Shown here one piece after another: positions 1 to 5,406 of a stretch of 10,232 nucleotides of DNA. A program made the position numbers and the translations under genes. A model generated the notes under the pieces. That model did no database searches. It was not told where the DNA came from and was given only the letters and a program-made list of their open reading frames with translations. Position 1 is the stretch's first letter. Every line of letters starts with the position of its first letter. The stretch comes from an uncultured Streptococcus sp. (GTDB lineage Bacteria; Bacillota; Bacilli; Lactobacillales; Streptococcaceae), in NCBI GenBank assembly GCA_934216185.1, contig CAKQBM010000068.1:1-10232 (forward strand). Reading direction: 5' to 3'.

Positions 1-702
1 CATCTGACCTTTGGCAGTACCAGGATGGACATTACGACCTTGGAAATGCAATTCAGCACCAGCTGCTGAGAAGGTCTCGTACTGAAGTTCACCTAGTGGC
101 CCACCATCAACTGTGTAGGCAAAATCAACATCAAAATCTTCTGCATCAAATTTATTAGCACCAACACCGATTTCCTCATCTGGACCAAAACCAACACGAA
201 TCTCACAGTGTTTGATTTCAGGATGGGCAGTCAGAAATTCAATAGCAGTCATAATTTCAGCAATCCCTGACTTGTCATCAGAACCTAGCAAGGTTGTTCC
301 ATCTGTTGTGATAAGCGTTTGTCCTGGATATTTCTCAAGACTCTTGAAGTCAGCTGGATCCAGTTTGAAACCAGAATTTCCAAGTTCAATCACACCACCA
401 TCGTAGTTTTCAATTACCTGTGGATTGACTCCTTCGGCATTAAAGTCAGCAGTATCCATGTGGGAGATGAAGCCAATTTTTCGTGTTAAAGACGAATCGT
501 TGGCTGGCAAGGTCCCAATTGCAAAACCATTTGGAAGGTAGTAGACGTTTTGCAGTCCAACACATTTCATTTCAGGAATAAGAACATTTGTAGCAAAATC
601 AACCTGACTCTGTGTACTTGGAGTAGTAGTAGAGTGTTCATCAGAGCGCGTATTGACCTTAACGTAGGTCAAGAAGCGGTCCAAGAGATTGGGATAAGTC
701 AT
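1..702 (-). CDS. pepT: Peptidase T (tripeptide aminopeptidase), 3' part missing
   Basis: Cytosolic zinc tripeptidase of the M20B family, removing the N-terminal residue from tripeptides during peptide utilisation. The minus-strand frame starts at ATG 702 ([10 protein letters not shown]) behind a strong AAAGGAG site, stays open for 234 codons and runs off the left edge. The family is about 405-410 residues, so roughly the C-terminal 40% is outside. Visible motifs are HMDTAD (about residues 81-86, metal His and Asp), the GSDD segment (about 140-143, bridging Asp), and PDEEIG (about 174-179, catalytic and metal Glu), followed by the TVDGGPLGE segment. The [11 protein letters not shown] stretch at the edge starts the dimerisation domain. 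No frameshift is seen. It is divergent from hemH and has its own promoter. The identification is firm. Confidence 0.96.
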   Translation of the reverse strand, partial: MTYPNLLDRFLTYVKVNTRSDEHSTTTPSTQSQVDFATNVLIPEMKCVGLQNVYYLPNGFAIGTLPANDSSLTRKIGFISHMDTADFNAEGVNPQVIENYDGGVIELGNSGFKLDPADFKSLEKYPGQTLITTDGTTLLGSDDKSGIAEIMTAIEFLTAHPEIKHCEIRVGFGPDEEIGVGANKFDAEDFDVDFAYTVDGGPLGELQYETFSAAGAELHFQGRNVHPGTAKGQM

Positions 703-731
703 AAAAAACTCCTTTTGAATTCATTTTTTCC

Positions 732-760
732 ATTGTATCATAGAAAAGAGAGAAAAACAA
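732..760 (-). promoter_or_regulatory. Promoter of pepT
   Basis: On the minus strand a TACAAT -10 box (737-732) is preceded by TGA, giving an extended -10. A TTGTTT -35-like hexamer lies 17 nt upstream (760-755). The predicted transcript start is about 30 nt before the pepT ATG. Assigned by consensus only. Confidence 0.6.
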
Positions 761-794
761 AAGACAGAAGTTCGGGAAATTCACTATGTTGGCG

Positions 795-823
795 TTTACT
801 TATTAATGTATAAATGATAAAAT
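795..823 (+). promoter_or_regulatory. Promoter of hemH
   Basis: TTTACT (795-800, 4 of 6 matches to TTGACA), a 17-nt spacer and TAAAAT (818-823) preceded by TGA (extended -10). It precedes the hemH site AAGGAAG (844-850) and ATG at 856. The 703-855 gap thus holds back-to-back promoters for pepT and hemH and no other gene. Confidence 0.55.
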
Positions 824-855
824 AAACTTGATAAAAATATCACAAGGAAGCAGTT

Positions 856-1950
856 ATGAAAAAAGCAATTTTAATGATGACATTCGGTTCGCCAGAAGAG
901 ATTACCTTTGAAGGTGTAGCTGATTTTTTCACAAATATTCGTCGTGGAGTGAGACCTCAAGACCATGAAATTCAAACACTCTATGATAATTATGTACGAA
1001 TTGGAGGCACACCTCTGCAAAGGATTACCCGTGAAGAGGTTGCCTTGGTTGAATCTAGGCTAGGTAATGAATACAGTGTCTACTTTGCTAATAAGTTTTC
1101 CAGTCCCTTTATTCCAGATGTGATTGGTCAGATGGAAGCAGACGGAATTGAGCAGTGTATTTGCTTGATTTTGGAGCCTCATTATTCTTTTTACTCTGTC
1201 ATGGGCTATGAGAAATTTTTAGAAAGCAAACAAATTCAATTTTTGGTCATTAAGGACTGGTATCAAGAAGAAGCTCTCTTAAACTATTGGGCAGATGAAA
1301 TTGGTAAGATTTTAACAGAAGAAGTAAAGCAGGATAGCTTTAAAGTCATCTTTTCAGCCCACAGTGTGCCTATTTTTGCCCTGGATTTTGGTGACCCATA
1401 TATTGATCAAATTTTCGAAAATAGCCAGCTAGTCGCTGAAAAATTGGGCTTGAGTTCAGAACAATATACCAACACTTGGCAGAGTGAAAGTGATATCGGT
1501 ATCCCATGGATTAAACCAGATGTTTTGGAGTATCTCAGAGAACAGACAGAACATCCAGACCATTATATTTTTGTACCAATCAGCTTTATCAGTGAGCATA
1601 TTGAAGTCTTGTTTGATAACGATGTGGAATGTTATGACTTATGTCAGGAATTTGGGGTAAACTACCATCGTCCACCAATGCCAAATACGGATTCTCGCTT
1701 GATTGATTCCTTGGTCAATACCGTCAGAGCCAATGAAAATCAAGAGTTTAAGGAATTTCTTCCAGAAGAAGAAACCTTTGATGAGTTAGTTCCTTCAGAT
1801 GAGACGAAAAACATTTTGGCCGAATCTCAAGATTTACAAATGCCTGAATTTGTGAAAAAATTGATTGAGAAAAAAGGGCGGGAGAATGTTAAGATGCCTT
1901 ATCTTATCAAAAAAATGCTTGAAAAAGCAGGTAAATTACCAAAAGAGTAA
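856..1950 (+). CDS. hemH: Ferrochelatase family protein
   Basis: Cytosolic ferrochelatase-family enzyme (iron insertion into a porphyrin, coproporphyrin III in Gram-positives). It has 364 residues, ATG 856 with AAGGAAG 5 nt upstream. The family core is clear: MMTFGSP at the N-terminus, the catalytic-site motif SAHSVP (His about 169), [14 protein letters not shown] (about 209-221), and FISEHIEVL with the second active-site acid (Glu about 247). B. subtilis HemH has about 310 residues; here residues 295-364 form a charged extension containing two tandem 18-residue helical repeats (from about 329 and 347). The position expected to hold the porphyrin-facing Tyr of Gram-positive enzymes (VMAYGTP in B. 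subtilis) is Phe here. No other heme biosynthesis gene is in the window, and streptococci generally lack that pathway, so the physiological role (chelation or de-chelation) is open. Monocistronic, with own promoter and terminator. Confidence 0.93.
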   Translation: MKKAILMMTFGSPEEITFEGVADFFTNIRRGVRPQDHEIQTLYDNYVRIGGTPLQRITREEVALVESRLGNEYSVYFANKFSSPFIPDVIGQMEADGIEQCICLILEPHYSFYSVMGYEKFLESKQIQFLVIKDWYQEEALLNYWADEIGKILTEEVKQDSFKVIFSAHSVPIFALDFGDPYIDQIFENSQLVAEKLGLSSEQYTNTWQSESDIGIPWIKPDVLEYLREQTEHPDHYIFVPISFISEHIEVLFDNDVECYDLCQEFGVNYHRPPMPNTDSRLIDSLVNTVRANENQEFKEFLPEEETFDELVPSDETKNILAESQDLQMPEFVKKLIEKKGRENVKMPYLIKKMLEKAGKLPKE

Positions 1951-1953
1951 AGA

Positions 1954-1984
1954 AAAAGGATTTAGCTTTGCGCTAGATCCTTTT
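1954..1984. terminator. Bidirectional intrinsic terminator between hemH and mscL
   Basis: Thirteen-base-pair stem (1954-1966 with 1972-1984, one G-U pair) around a 5-nt TTTGC loop. The outer pairs are four A-T, so each strand ends in a short T run. It lies between the two convergent stop codons and can serve hemH on plus and mscL on minus. Confidence 0.85.
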
Positions 1985-1990
1985 AATCGA

Positions 1991-2377
1991 TTATTTTTTC
2001 TCGAGAAGAGCTTTGATTTCTTGAAGTACTTCCAACTCAGTTGGACCAGCTGGAGCTTCTTCAACAGCTTCCTCCTTCTTAGTAAGACTTTGAGCTTTTT
2101 CAATTCCTTTGATAACGAAGAAGAGAACAGTACCGATAACTAGGAAGTTGATAACAGCACTCAAGAATTTACCATATGTAACACCATTCCAAGCAAGCTC
2201 AGCGATGTTTTGTACTTTCGCAGCTTCCAAGGCTGGATTCAAAATAAGTGGAGTGATGATATCGTTAACAAGTGATGTAACGATCGCACCAAAAGCAGAG
2301 GCAATGATCACACCGACAGCAAGGTCAACAACATTACCACGAAGCAAAAATGCTTTAAGATCTTTTAACATTTTCAT
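1991..2377 (-). CDS. mscL: Large-conductance mechanosensitive channel MscL
   Basis: Membrane channel that opens on high bilayer tension and releases solutes during hypo-osmotic shock; a homopentamer in the family. From ATG 2377 it has 128 residues. The cytosolic N-terminal helix LKDLKAFLLRGNVVDLAVGV leads into TM1 (VIIASAFGAIVTSLVNDIITPLI, with the characteristic small-residue pore lining). After an external loop comes TM2 (FLSAVINFLVIGTVLFFVIKG) and a charged C-terminal helix ending ELEVLQEIKALLEKK. An AAAGG site (2386-2382) lies 4 nt before ATG 2377; a second in-frame ATG at 2371 (126 residues) matches usual family length with wider spacing. The TTG at 2389 overlaps the ribosome site and is unlikely. 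Own promoter upstream; monocistronic. Confidence 0.96.
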   Translation of the reverse strand: MKMLKDLKAFLLRGNVVDLAVGVIIASAFGAIVTSLVNDIITPLILNPALEAAKVQNIAELAWNGVTYGKFLSAVINFLVIGTVLFFVIKGIEKAQSLTKKEEAVEEAPAGPTELEVLQEIKALLEKK

Positions 2378-2404
2378 TTTACCTTTCAAAAATTTTTGCT
2401 CTTC

Positions 2405-2433
2405 ATTATATATTAATTAAGAAAAGCTTGCAA
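2405..2433 (-). promoter_or_regulatory. Promoter of mscL
   Basis: On the minus strand TTGCAA (2433-2428), an exact 17-nt spacer (2427-2411) and a perfect TATAAT (2410-2405). Near-consensus housekeeping promoter, with a predicted leader of about 20 nt. Confidence 0.8.
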
Positions 2434-2451
2434 GGTATATGCTCAAAAGTT

Positions 2452-2883
2452 TTATTTATTAAAAACAAAGACCTTACTTAAAATATAATTAAGAATAATT
2501 ATTGATATTTGTGCAAGAACTGTTTCGATTGCATTGATTTTGTCAAGACTTTCATTTACGAATTGTCCTATGATATGAGGGAATTGAGTCACAAACAGAA
2601 AAGTAAAGAGCAAATCTAACAGAAAAGTAGAAAGGCGAGCAAGAGAAAATTTCACTAGACGCTTAGGCCAATTCTTCCTTGCTTGTTTAAACACAATCGT
2701 ATCATTTGTGATAAAGGCAAAGAGGATACCGATAATATTTGCTAAAGCAGTAGCGAGGAGTTCTTTATGAGTTAGCTGATAAATGACTAATCGCGAGAGA
2801 ATAGAAACTAGAGTTGTCGCAAAGCCAAAGAAGAGATAGGCAAAAATCTCATTGTTAAAAATTTTTTGAATACATTTTTCCAT
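2452..2883 (-). CDS. GtrA-family four-helix membrane protein
   Basis: Small integral membrane protein of 143 residues (family GtrA, Pfam PF04138). Relatives are thought to help move lipid-linked sugars or take part in wall polysaccharide and teichoic acid decoration; the substrate cannot be read from the sequence. Four hydrophobic segments are seen at about residues 12-36 (FAYLFFGFATTLVSILSRLVIY), 42-62 (including the NIIGILFAFITND signature), 76-102 and 120-140. The C-terminus NYILSKVFVFNK is typical of the family. ATG 2883 has no Shine-Dalgarno upstream and lies 7 nt beyond a TATACT -10 box, so the mRNA may be leaderless. It is divergent from queT and upstream of mscL on the same strand, but mscL has its own promoter. 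No glycosyltransferase gene is adjacent. Confidence 0.88.
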   Translation of the reverse strand: MEKCIQKIFNNEIFAYLFFGFATTLVSILSRLVIYQLTHKELLATALANIIGILFAFITNDTIVFKQARKNWPKRLVKFSLARLSTFLLDLLFTFLFVTQFPHIIGQFVNESLDKINAIETVLAQISIIILNYILSKVFVFNK

Positions 2884-2889
2884 GTATTA

Positions 2890-2922
2890 AGTATAGCACA
2901 AAGCAAGTTATTGTGCTATACT
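2890..2922. promoter_or_regulatory. Divergent gtrA/queT promoter pair in a perfect 12-bp inverted repeat
   Basis: AGTATAGCACAA (2890-2901) and its exact reverse complement (2911-2922) are separated by 9 nt. Each arm reads, outward, as the extended -10 element TGCTATACT. The right arm (TATACT 2917-2922) would start queT transcription near 2929, at the 5' end of the riboswitch. The left arm would start gtrA transcription near 2883, at its ATG. No good -35 is found at 17 nt for either: the position falls in the opposite arm and reads TAGCAC in both cases. Confidence 0.7.
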
Positions 2923-2927
2923 AGTAA

Positions 2928-3003
2928 GGTTGAATGAATCAACCCTTGGTGCTTAGCTTCTTTCACCAAGCATATTACACGCGGACAACCCGCCAAAGGA
3001 GAA
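2928..3003 (+). ncRNA. preQ1-II riboswitch (COG4708 motif) in the queT leader
   Basis: Cis-regulatory RNA binding pre-queuosine-1. Three parts are visible: a 5' hairpin P1 (GGTTGA 2928-2933 with TCAACC 2939-2944); P2 (CTTGGTG 2945-2951 with CACCAAG 2964-2970); and a small inner hairpin P4 (GCGG 2981-2984 with CCGC 2990-2993). The P2 loop segment CTTCTTT (2957-2963) can pair over 7 nt, with one G-U, with AAAGGAG (2995-3001), which is the queT Shine-Dalgarno. This makes the H-type pseudoknot of the class. Ligand binding is known to stabilise such pseudoknots and block translation, so queT should be switched off when preQ1 is plentiful. Confidence 0.95.
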
Positions 3004-3006
3004 AAG

Positions 3007-3516
3007 ATGAAAAAATTAACTATTCGTGACGTAGCAGATATTGCAATTGTTGCTGCTATATATGTCGTTTTAACTGTCACACCACCTCTAAATGCCATCA
3101 GCTATGGTGCTTATCAGTTCCGTATCTCAGAAATGATGAACTTTATGGCTTTTTACAATCCTAAGTACATCATCGGAGTTACAATTGGTTGTATGATTGC
3201 TAATTTCTTTAGCTTCGGACTGCTAGATGTCTTTGTTGGTGGTGGATCAACCCTAGTATTCCTCACTCTAGGTGTTTGGCTTTTTGCAAAATACAGCAAG
3301 GATTACCTCTTTAATGGATTAATTCGAAAAGATCATTTCTTCTTTTCAATCCTCTTTTCAATTTCCATGTTTACCATCGCTGCAGAGTTGAATATCGTAG
3401 CGCAATTACCATTTTTCCTTACTTGGTTTACAACAGGAGTTGGTGAATTTGCCTCATTGATTATTGGAGCGATTATTATTGGTAAAATTGGTCGTCGCAT
3501 CGATTTAAGCAAATAG
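3007..3516 (+). CDS. queT: QueT family queuosine-precursor transporter (ECF S-component)
   Basis: Integral membrane substrate-binding subunit of an energy-coupling-factor transporter, predicted to import the queuosine precursor preQ1 (family QueT, Pfam PF06177). 169 residues, ATG 3007, with AAAGGAG at 2995-3001 inside the riboswitch. About six hydrophobic segments are visible, at roughly residues 9-27, 41-71, 73-93, 109-130, 131-142 and 144-163. The short polar stretch SYGAYQFRISE (about 32-42) is typical of the family. The charged N-terminus MKKLTIRDVADIAIVA resembles other S-components that dock to a shared ECF module; no EcfA or EcfT gene lies in the window, so that module must be elsewhere. 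The preQ1-II leader is independent support for the substrate. Monocistronic, followed by a terminator. Confidence 0.93.
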   Translation: MKKLTIRDVADIAIVAAIYVVLTVTPPLNAISYGAYQFRISEMMNFMAFYNPKYIIGVTIGCMIANFFSFGLLDVFVGGGSTLVFLTLGVWLFAKYSKDYLFNGLIRKDHFFFSILFSISMFTIAAELNIVAQLPFFLTWFTTGVGEFASLIIGAIIIGKIGRRIDLSK

Positions 3517-3525
3517 AATCGGACA

Positions 3526-3555
3526 AGCTAGGTAGCTCTTACCTGGCTTTTTCTT
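3526..3555 (+). terminator. Intrinsic terminator of queT
   Basis: Nine-base-pair stem (AGCTAGGTA 3526-3534 with TACCTGGCT 3540-3548, one G-U), a 5-nt loop, and a T-rich tail from 3548. It begins 9 nt after the queT stop. Confidence 0.8.
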
Positions 3556-3576
3556 ATGGAAAATGTCTAAGGAAAC

Positions 3577-3605
3577 TTGACAAGTTTTTCTAACTATAGT
3601 ATACT
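3577..3605 (+). promoter_or_regulatory. Promoter of tRNA-Thr
   Basis: Perfect TTGACA (3577-3582), 17-nt spacer, TATACT (3600-3605). The predicted start at about 3612 leaves only a few nucleotides of 5' leader before the tRNA. This is the best -35 in the window together with that of the asd RNA. Confidence 0.85.
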
Positions 3606-3615
3606 TTTTAAGTAA

Positions 3616-3688
3616 GCTGATTTAGCTCAGTTGGCAGAGCGCATCCATGGTAAGGATGAGGTCGCCGGTTCAATCCCGGCAATTAGCA
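3616..3688 (+). tRNA. tRNA-Thr (anticodon GGT)
   Basis: A full cloverleaf is readable. Acceptor GCTGATT (3616-3622) pairs with AATTAGC (3681-3687), with one G-U. The D arm is GCTC/GAGC. The anticodon stem CATCC/GGATG holds the 7-nt loop ATGGTAA, giving anticodon GGT (reads ACC and ACU, Thr). The T arm GCCGG/CCGGC holds TTCAATC. The discriminator is A at 3688, and CCA is not encoded (TG follows), so it must be added post-transcriptionally. The gene is isolated, with its own strong promoter and a terminator. Confidence 0.95.
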
Positions 3689-3700
3689 TGAAATAAACAG

Positions 3701-3730
3701 AAAAGCCCTTGATTTACAAGGTTTTTTGTT
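3701..3730 (+). terminator. Intrinsic terminator of tRNA-Thr
   Basis: Short hairpin (CCTTG 3707-3711, loop ATTTA, CAAGG 3717-3721) followed by six T, with an A-rich stretch in front. It begins 12 nt after the tRNA. Confidence 0.75.
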
Positions 3731-3786
3731 ATCTCTACCCCAAATTTTTCAAAGATGTTTCTTATGCACCTGTGTAAATAAAACTA

Positions 3787-3983
3787 ATACTCAATGAAAA
3801 TCAAAGAGCAAACTAGGAAGCTAGTCGCAGGTTGCTCAAAGCACTGTTTTGAGGTTGTAGATAGAACTGACGAAGTCAGCTCAAAACATGTTTTTGAGGT
3901 TGTAGATGAAACTGACGAAGTCAGTAACCATACATACGGTAAGGCCTACGCTGACGAAGTTTGAAGAGATTTTCGAAGAGTAT
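3787..3983 (-). repeat. BOX element (boxA-boxB-boxB-boxC on the minus strand)
   Basis: Dispersed repeat of pneumococcus and close relatives. The element is bounded by ATACTC (3787-3792) and GAGTAT (3978-3983). Its ends can fold on each other: GAAAATC (3796-3802) with GATTTTC (3968-3974), and CAAACT (3809-3814) with AGTTTG (3958-3963). The middle contains two copies of a 45-bp unit, marked by GAGGTTGTAG at 3851 and again at 3896 and by two ACTGACGAAGTCAG hairpin cores. The boxA-type sequence (complement of the ACGGTAAGGC...ACGCTGACG segment) is at the right end, so the published A-B-C orientation reads on the minus strand. The length of about 197 bp fits A, two B and C. It lies between the tRNA terminator and the asd RNA promoter. 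No protein is assigned. Confidence 0.93.
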
Positions 3984-3998
3984 AAAGAGTTTTGTCTG

Positions 3999-4027
3999 TT
4001 GACAAAAGTCCTTCTCTTTAGTAGAAT
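3999..4027 (+). promoter_or_regulatory. Promoter of the asd leader RNA
   Basis: Perfect TTGACA (3999-4004), exactly 17 nt, then TAGAAT (4022-4027). The predicted start is at about 4034. The -35 begins only 16 bp beyond the end of the BOX element. Confidence 0.8.
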
Positions 4028-4033
4028 AGTAGA

Positions 4034-4178
4034 CGCGATGAGTCGATAGGTAGTCTTCGGACTACTATTGAGCATAGGGAGGTCATAACGCAGGAGCGGA
4101 CCTTGATGAGTTGTGTGAACCTGCTCATCACATGAAGATGCCTCTTAGTCCCTAGTCTAGCGACTGGGGATTTTTATT
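4034..4178 (+). ncRNA. Structured RNA, asd RNA motif type
   Basis: A transcript of about 145 nt is predicted between a strong promoter and a strong terminator, with no long open frame. Stems seen: GTAGTC (4050-4055) closed by a TTCG tetraloop with GACTAC (4060-4065); AGGTC (4080-4084) with GACCT (4099-4103); GATGAG (4105-4110) with CTCATC (4124-4129); and the terminator hairpin. Position before asd in a streptococcus, size and fold match the asd RNA motif described from comparative genomics, whose S. pyogenes member was reported as a small RNA of about 170 nt; I recognised this from memory and did not run a covariance search. Its function is not established. asd has its own promoter downstream, so this may act as a free small RNA rather than a leader. 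Confidence 0.8.
4149..4178 (+). terminator. Intrinsic terminator of the asd RNA
   Basis: Nine-base-pair stem (TCCCTAGTC 4149-4157 with GACTGGGGA 4162-4170, one G-U), TAGC loop, then TTTTTATTTT. A GC-rich stem with a long T tract makes this one of the strongest terminators in the window. Confidence 0.9.
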
Positions 4179-4201
4179 TTCCAAAAAATAATGAAAAAGC
4201 T

Positions 4202-4229
4202 TTGCAATTCATGGAAAAAGTAGTATAAT
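4202..4229 (+). promoter_or_regulatory. Promoter of asd-dapA
   Basis: TTGCAA (4202-4207), 16-nt spacer, perfect TATAAT (4224-4229). It lies downstream of the asd RNA terminator, and the predicted start near 4236 gives an asd leader of about 40 nt with AAAGAGG at 4262-4268. Confidence 0.75.
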
Positions 4230-4274
4230 ACTTCTATTATAGAAATTTTTAGAAAATTCCGAAAGAGGTTATTT

Positions 4275-5351
4275 ATGGGATATACAGTTGCTGTAGTCGG
4301 CGCGACAGGTGCTGTCGGTGCTCAGATGATAAAAATGTTGGAAGAATCAACACTTCCAATCGATAAAATTCGTTTACTTGCTTCTGCACGTTCAGCAGGC
4401 AAGACTTTGAAATTTAAAGATCAAAATATTACGATTGAAGAAACGACTGAAACAGCTTTTGAAGGAGTTGACATCGCTCTCTTTTCAGCAGGTGGTTCTA
4501 CATCAGCTAAGTATGCACCATACGCAGTTAAAGCTGGAGCGGTAGTAGTAGATAATACATCTTACTTCCGTCAAAATCCAGATGTTCCTTTGGTTGTTCC
4601 AGAGGTCAATGCTCACGCGCTTGATGCTCACAACGGGATTATTGCTTGCCCTAACTGTTCAACAATCCAAATGATGGTGGCGCTTGAGCCGGTCCGTCAA
4701 AAATGGGGCTTGGACCGTATCATCGTTTCAACTTACCAAGCCGTTTCAGGCGCTGGTATGGGAGCGATTCTTGAAACACAACGTGAACTTCGTGAAGTAT
4801 TGAATGATGGTGTGAAACCACGTGATTTGCATGCGGAAATCTTGCCTTCAGGTGGTGACAAGAAACACTATCCTATCGCCTTTAACGCTCTTCCACAAAT
4901 CGATGTCTTCACAGACAATGATTACACTTACGAAGAGATGAAGATGACCAAGGAAACTAAGAAAATCATGGAAGATGATAGCATCGCAGTGTCTGCAACA
5001 TGTGTGCGCATTCCAGTCTTGTCAGCTCACTCTGAGTCTGTTTACATCGAAACAAAAGAAGTGGCTCCAATCGAAGAAGTAAAAGCAGCTATCGCAGCCT
5101 TCCCAGGTGCTGTTCTTGAAGATGATGTAGCTCATCAAATCTATCCGCAAGCCATCAATGCAGTTGGGTTGCGTGATACCTTTGTTGGTCGTATCCGCAA
5201 AGACTTGGATGCTGAAAAAGGAATCCACATGTGGGTTGTTTCAGATAACCTTCTCAAAGGTGCTGCTTGGAACTCAGTTCAGATTGCAGAAACTCTTCAT
5301 GAACGTGGCTTGGTTAGTCCAACGGCTGAATTGAAATTTGAATTAAAATAG
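4275..5351 (+). CDS. asd: Aspartate-semialdehyde dehydrogenase
   Basis: Cytosolic NADP-dependent enzyme that converts aspartyl-4-phosphate to aspartate-4-semialdehyde, the branch point to diaminopimelate/lysine, threonine and methionine. It has 358 residues, ATG 4275 with AAAGAGG 6 nt upstream. The N-terminal dinucleotide-binding motif VVGATGAVG spans about residues 7-15. The catalytic cysteine sits in ACPNCSTIQ (Cys about 128), followed by [10 protein letters not shown] (about 152-161). The acid-base pair region [12 protein letters not shown] gives Arg about 245 and His about 252. The C-terminal [16 protein letters not shown] segment is conserved. Length is that of the Gram-positive type. 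It is followed by dapA after a 55-nt gap, and the asd product is the dapA substrate. No anomalies seen. Confidence 0.98.
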   Translation: MGYTVAVVGATGAVGAQMIKMLEESTLPIDKIRLLASARSAGKTLKFKDQNITIEETTETAFEGVDIALFSAGGSTSAKYAPYAVKAGAVVVDNTSYFRQNPDVPLVVPEVNAHALDAHNGIIACPNCSTIQMMVALEPVRQKWGLDRIIVSTYQAVSGAGMGAILETQRELREVLNDGVKPRDLHAEILPSGGDKKHYPIAFNALPQIDVFTDNDYTYEEMKMTKETKKIMEDDSIAVSATCVRIPVLSAHSESVYIETKEVAPIEEVKAAIAAFPGAVLEDDVAHQIYPQAINAVGLRDTFVGRIRKDLDAEKGIHMWVVSDNLLKGAAWNSVQIAETLHERGLVSPTAELKFELK

Positions 5352-5362
5352 TCATATTGTTT

Positions 5363-5388
5363 AGGAGTTCAGATGAACTCCTTCTTTG
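5363..5388 (+). terminator. Hairpin between asd and dapA, possible weak terminator
   Basis: Perfect 8-bp stem (AGGAGTTC 5363-5370 with GAACTCCT 5375-5382), AGAT loop, followed by the short tail TCTTTG. The poor T tract suggests partial termination or an mRNA processing/stability element within a two-gene operon rather than an operon end. The stem also holds an AGGAG sequence not used for dapA. Confidence 0.45.
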
Positions 5389-5406
5389 AAATAGAGAGGT
5401 GTTTTC

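Noticed and set aside
550..813. 87-codon plus-strand frame opposite pepT
   Set aside because: It is antisense to the well-conserved pepT coding region and runs through both divergent promoters; composition is not protein-like.
1865..2143. 92-codon plus-strand frame spanning the hemH end, terminator and mscL
   Set aside because: It crosses a strong bidirectional terminator and is shadowed by two real genes.
2916..3098. 60-codon minus-strand frame over the riboswitch and queT start
   Set aside because: It is the complement of a structured RNA and the queT coding region, with no ribosome site.
3690..3986. Possible integration site or mobile element next to tRNA-Thr
   Set aside because: tRNA genes are common integration sites, but there is no repeat of the tRNA 3' end downstream and no integrase; the adjacent repeat is an ordinary BOX element.
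3881..4075. 64-codon minus-strand frame overlapping the BOX element and asd RNA promoter
   Set aside because: It consists of repeat sequence and RNA promoter read in the wrong direction, with no Shine-Dalgarno and no recognisable family. BOX elements are non-coding.
4034..4274. Lysine (L-box) riboswitch or T-box upstream of asd
   Set aside because: An RNA before a lysine-pathway gene suggested this, but I find neither the L-box junction nor a T-box antiterminator sequence, and the RNA is shorter than either class. The asd RNA motif fits better.
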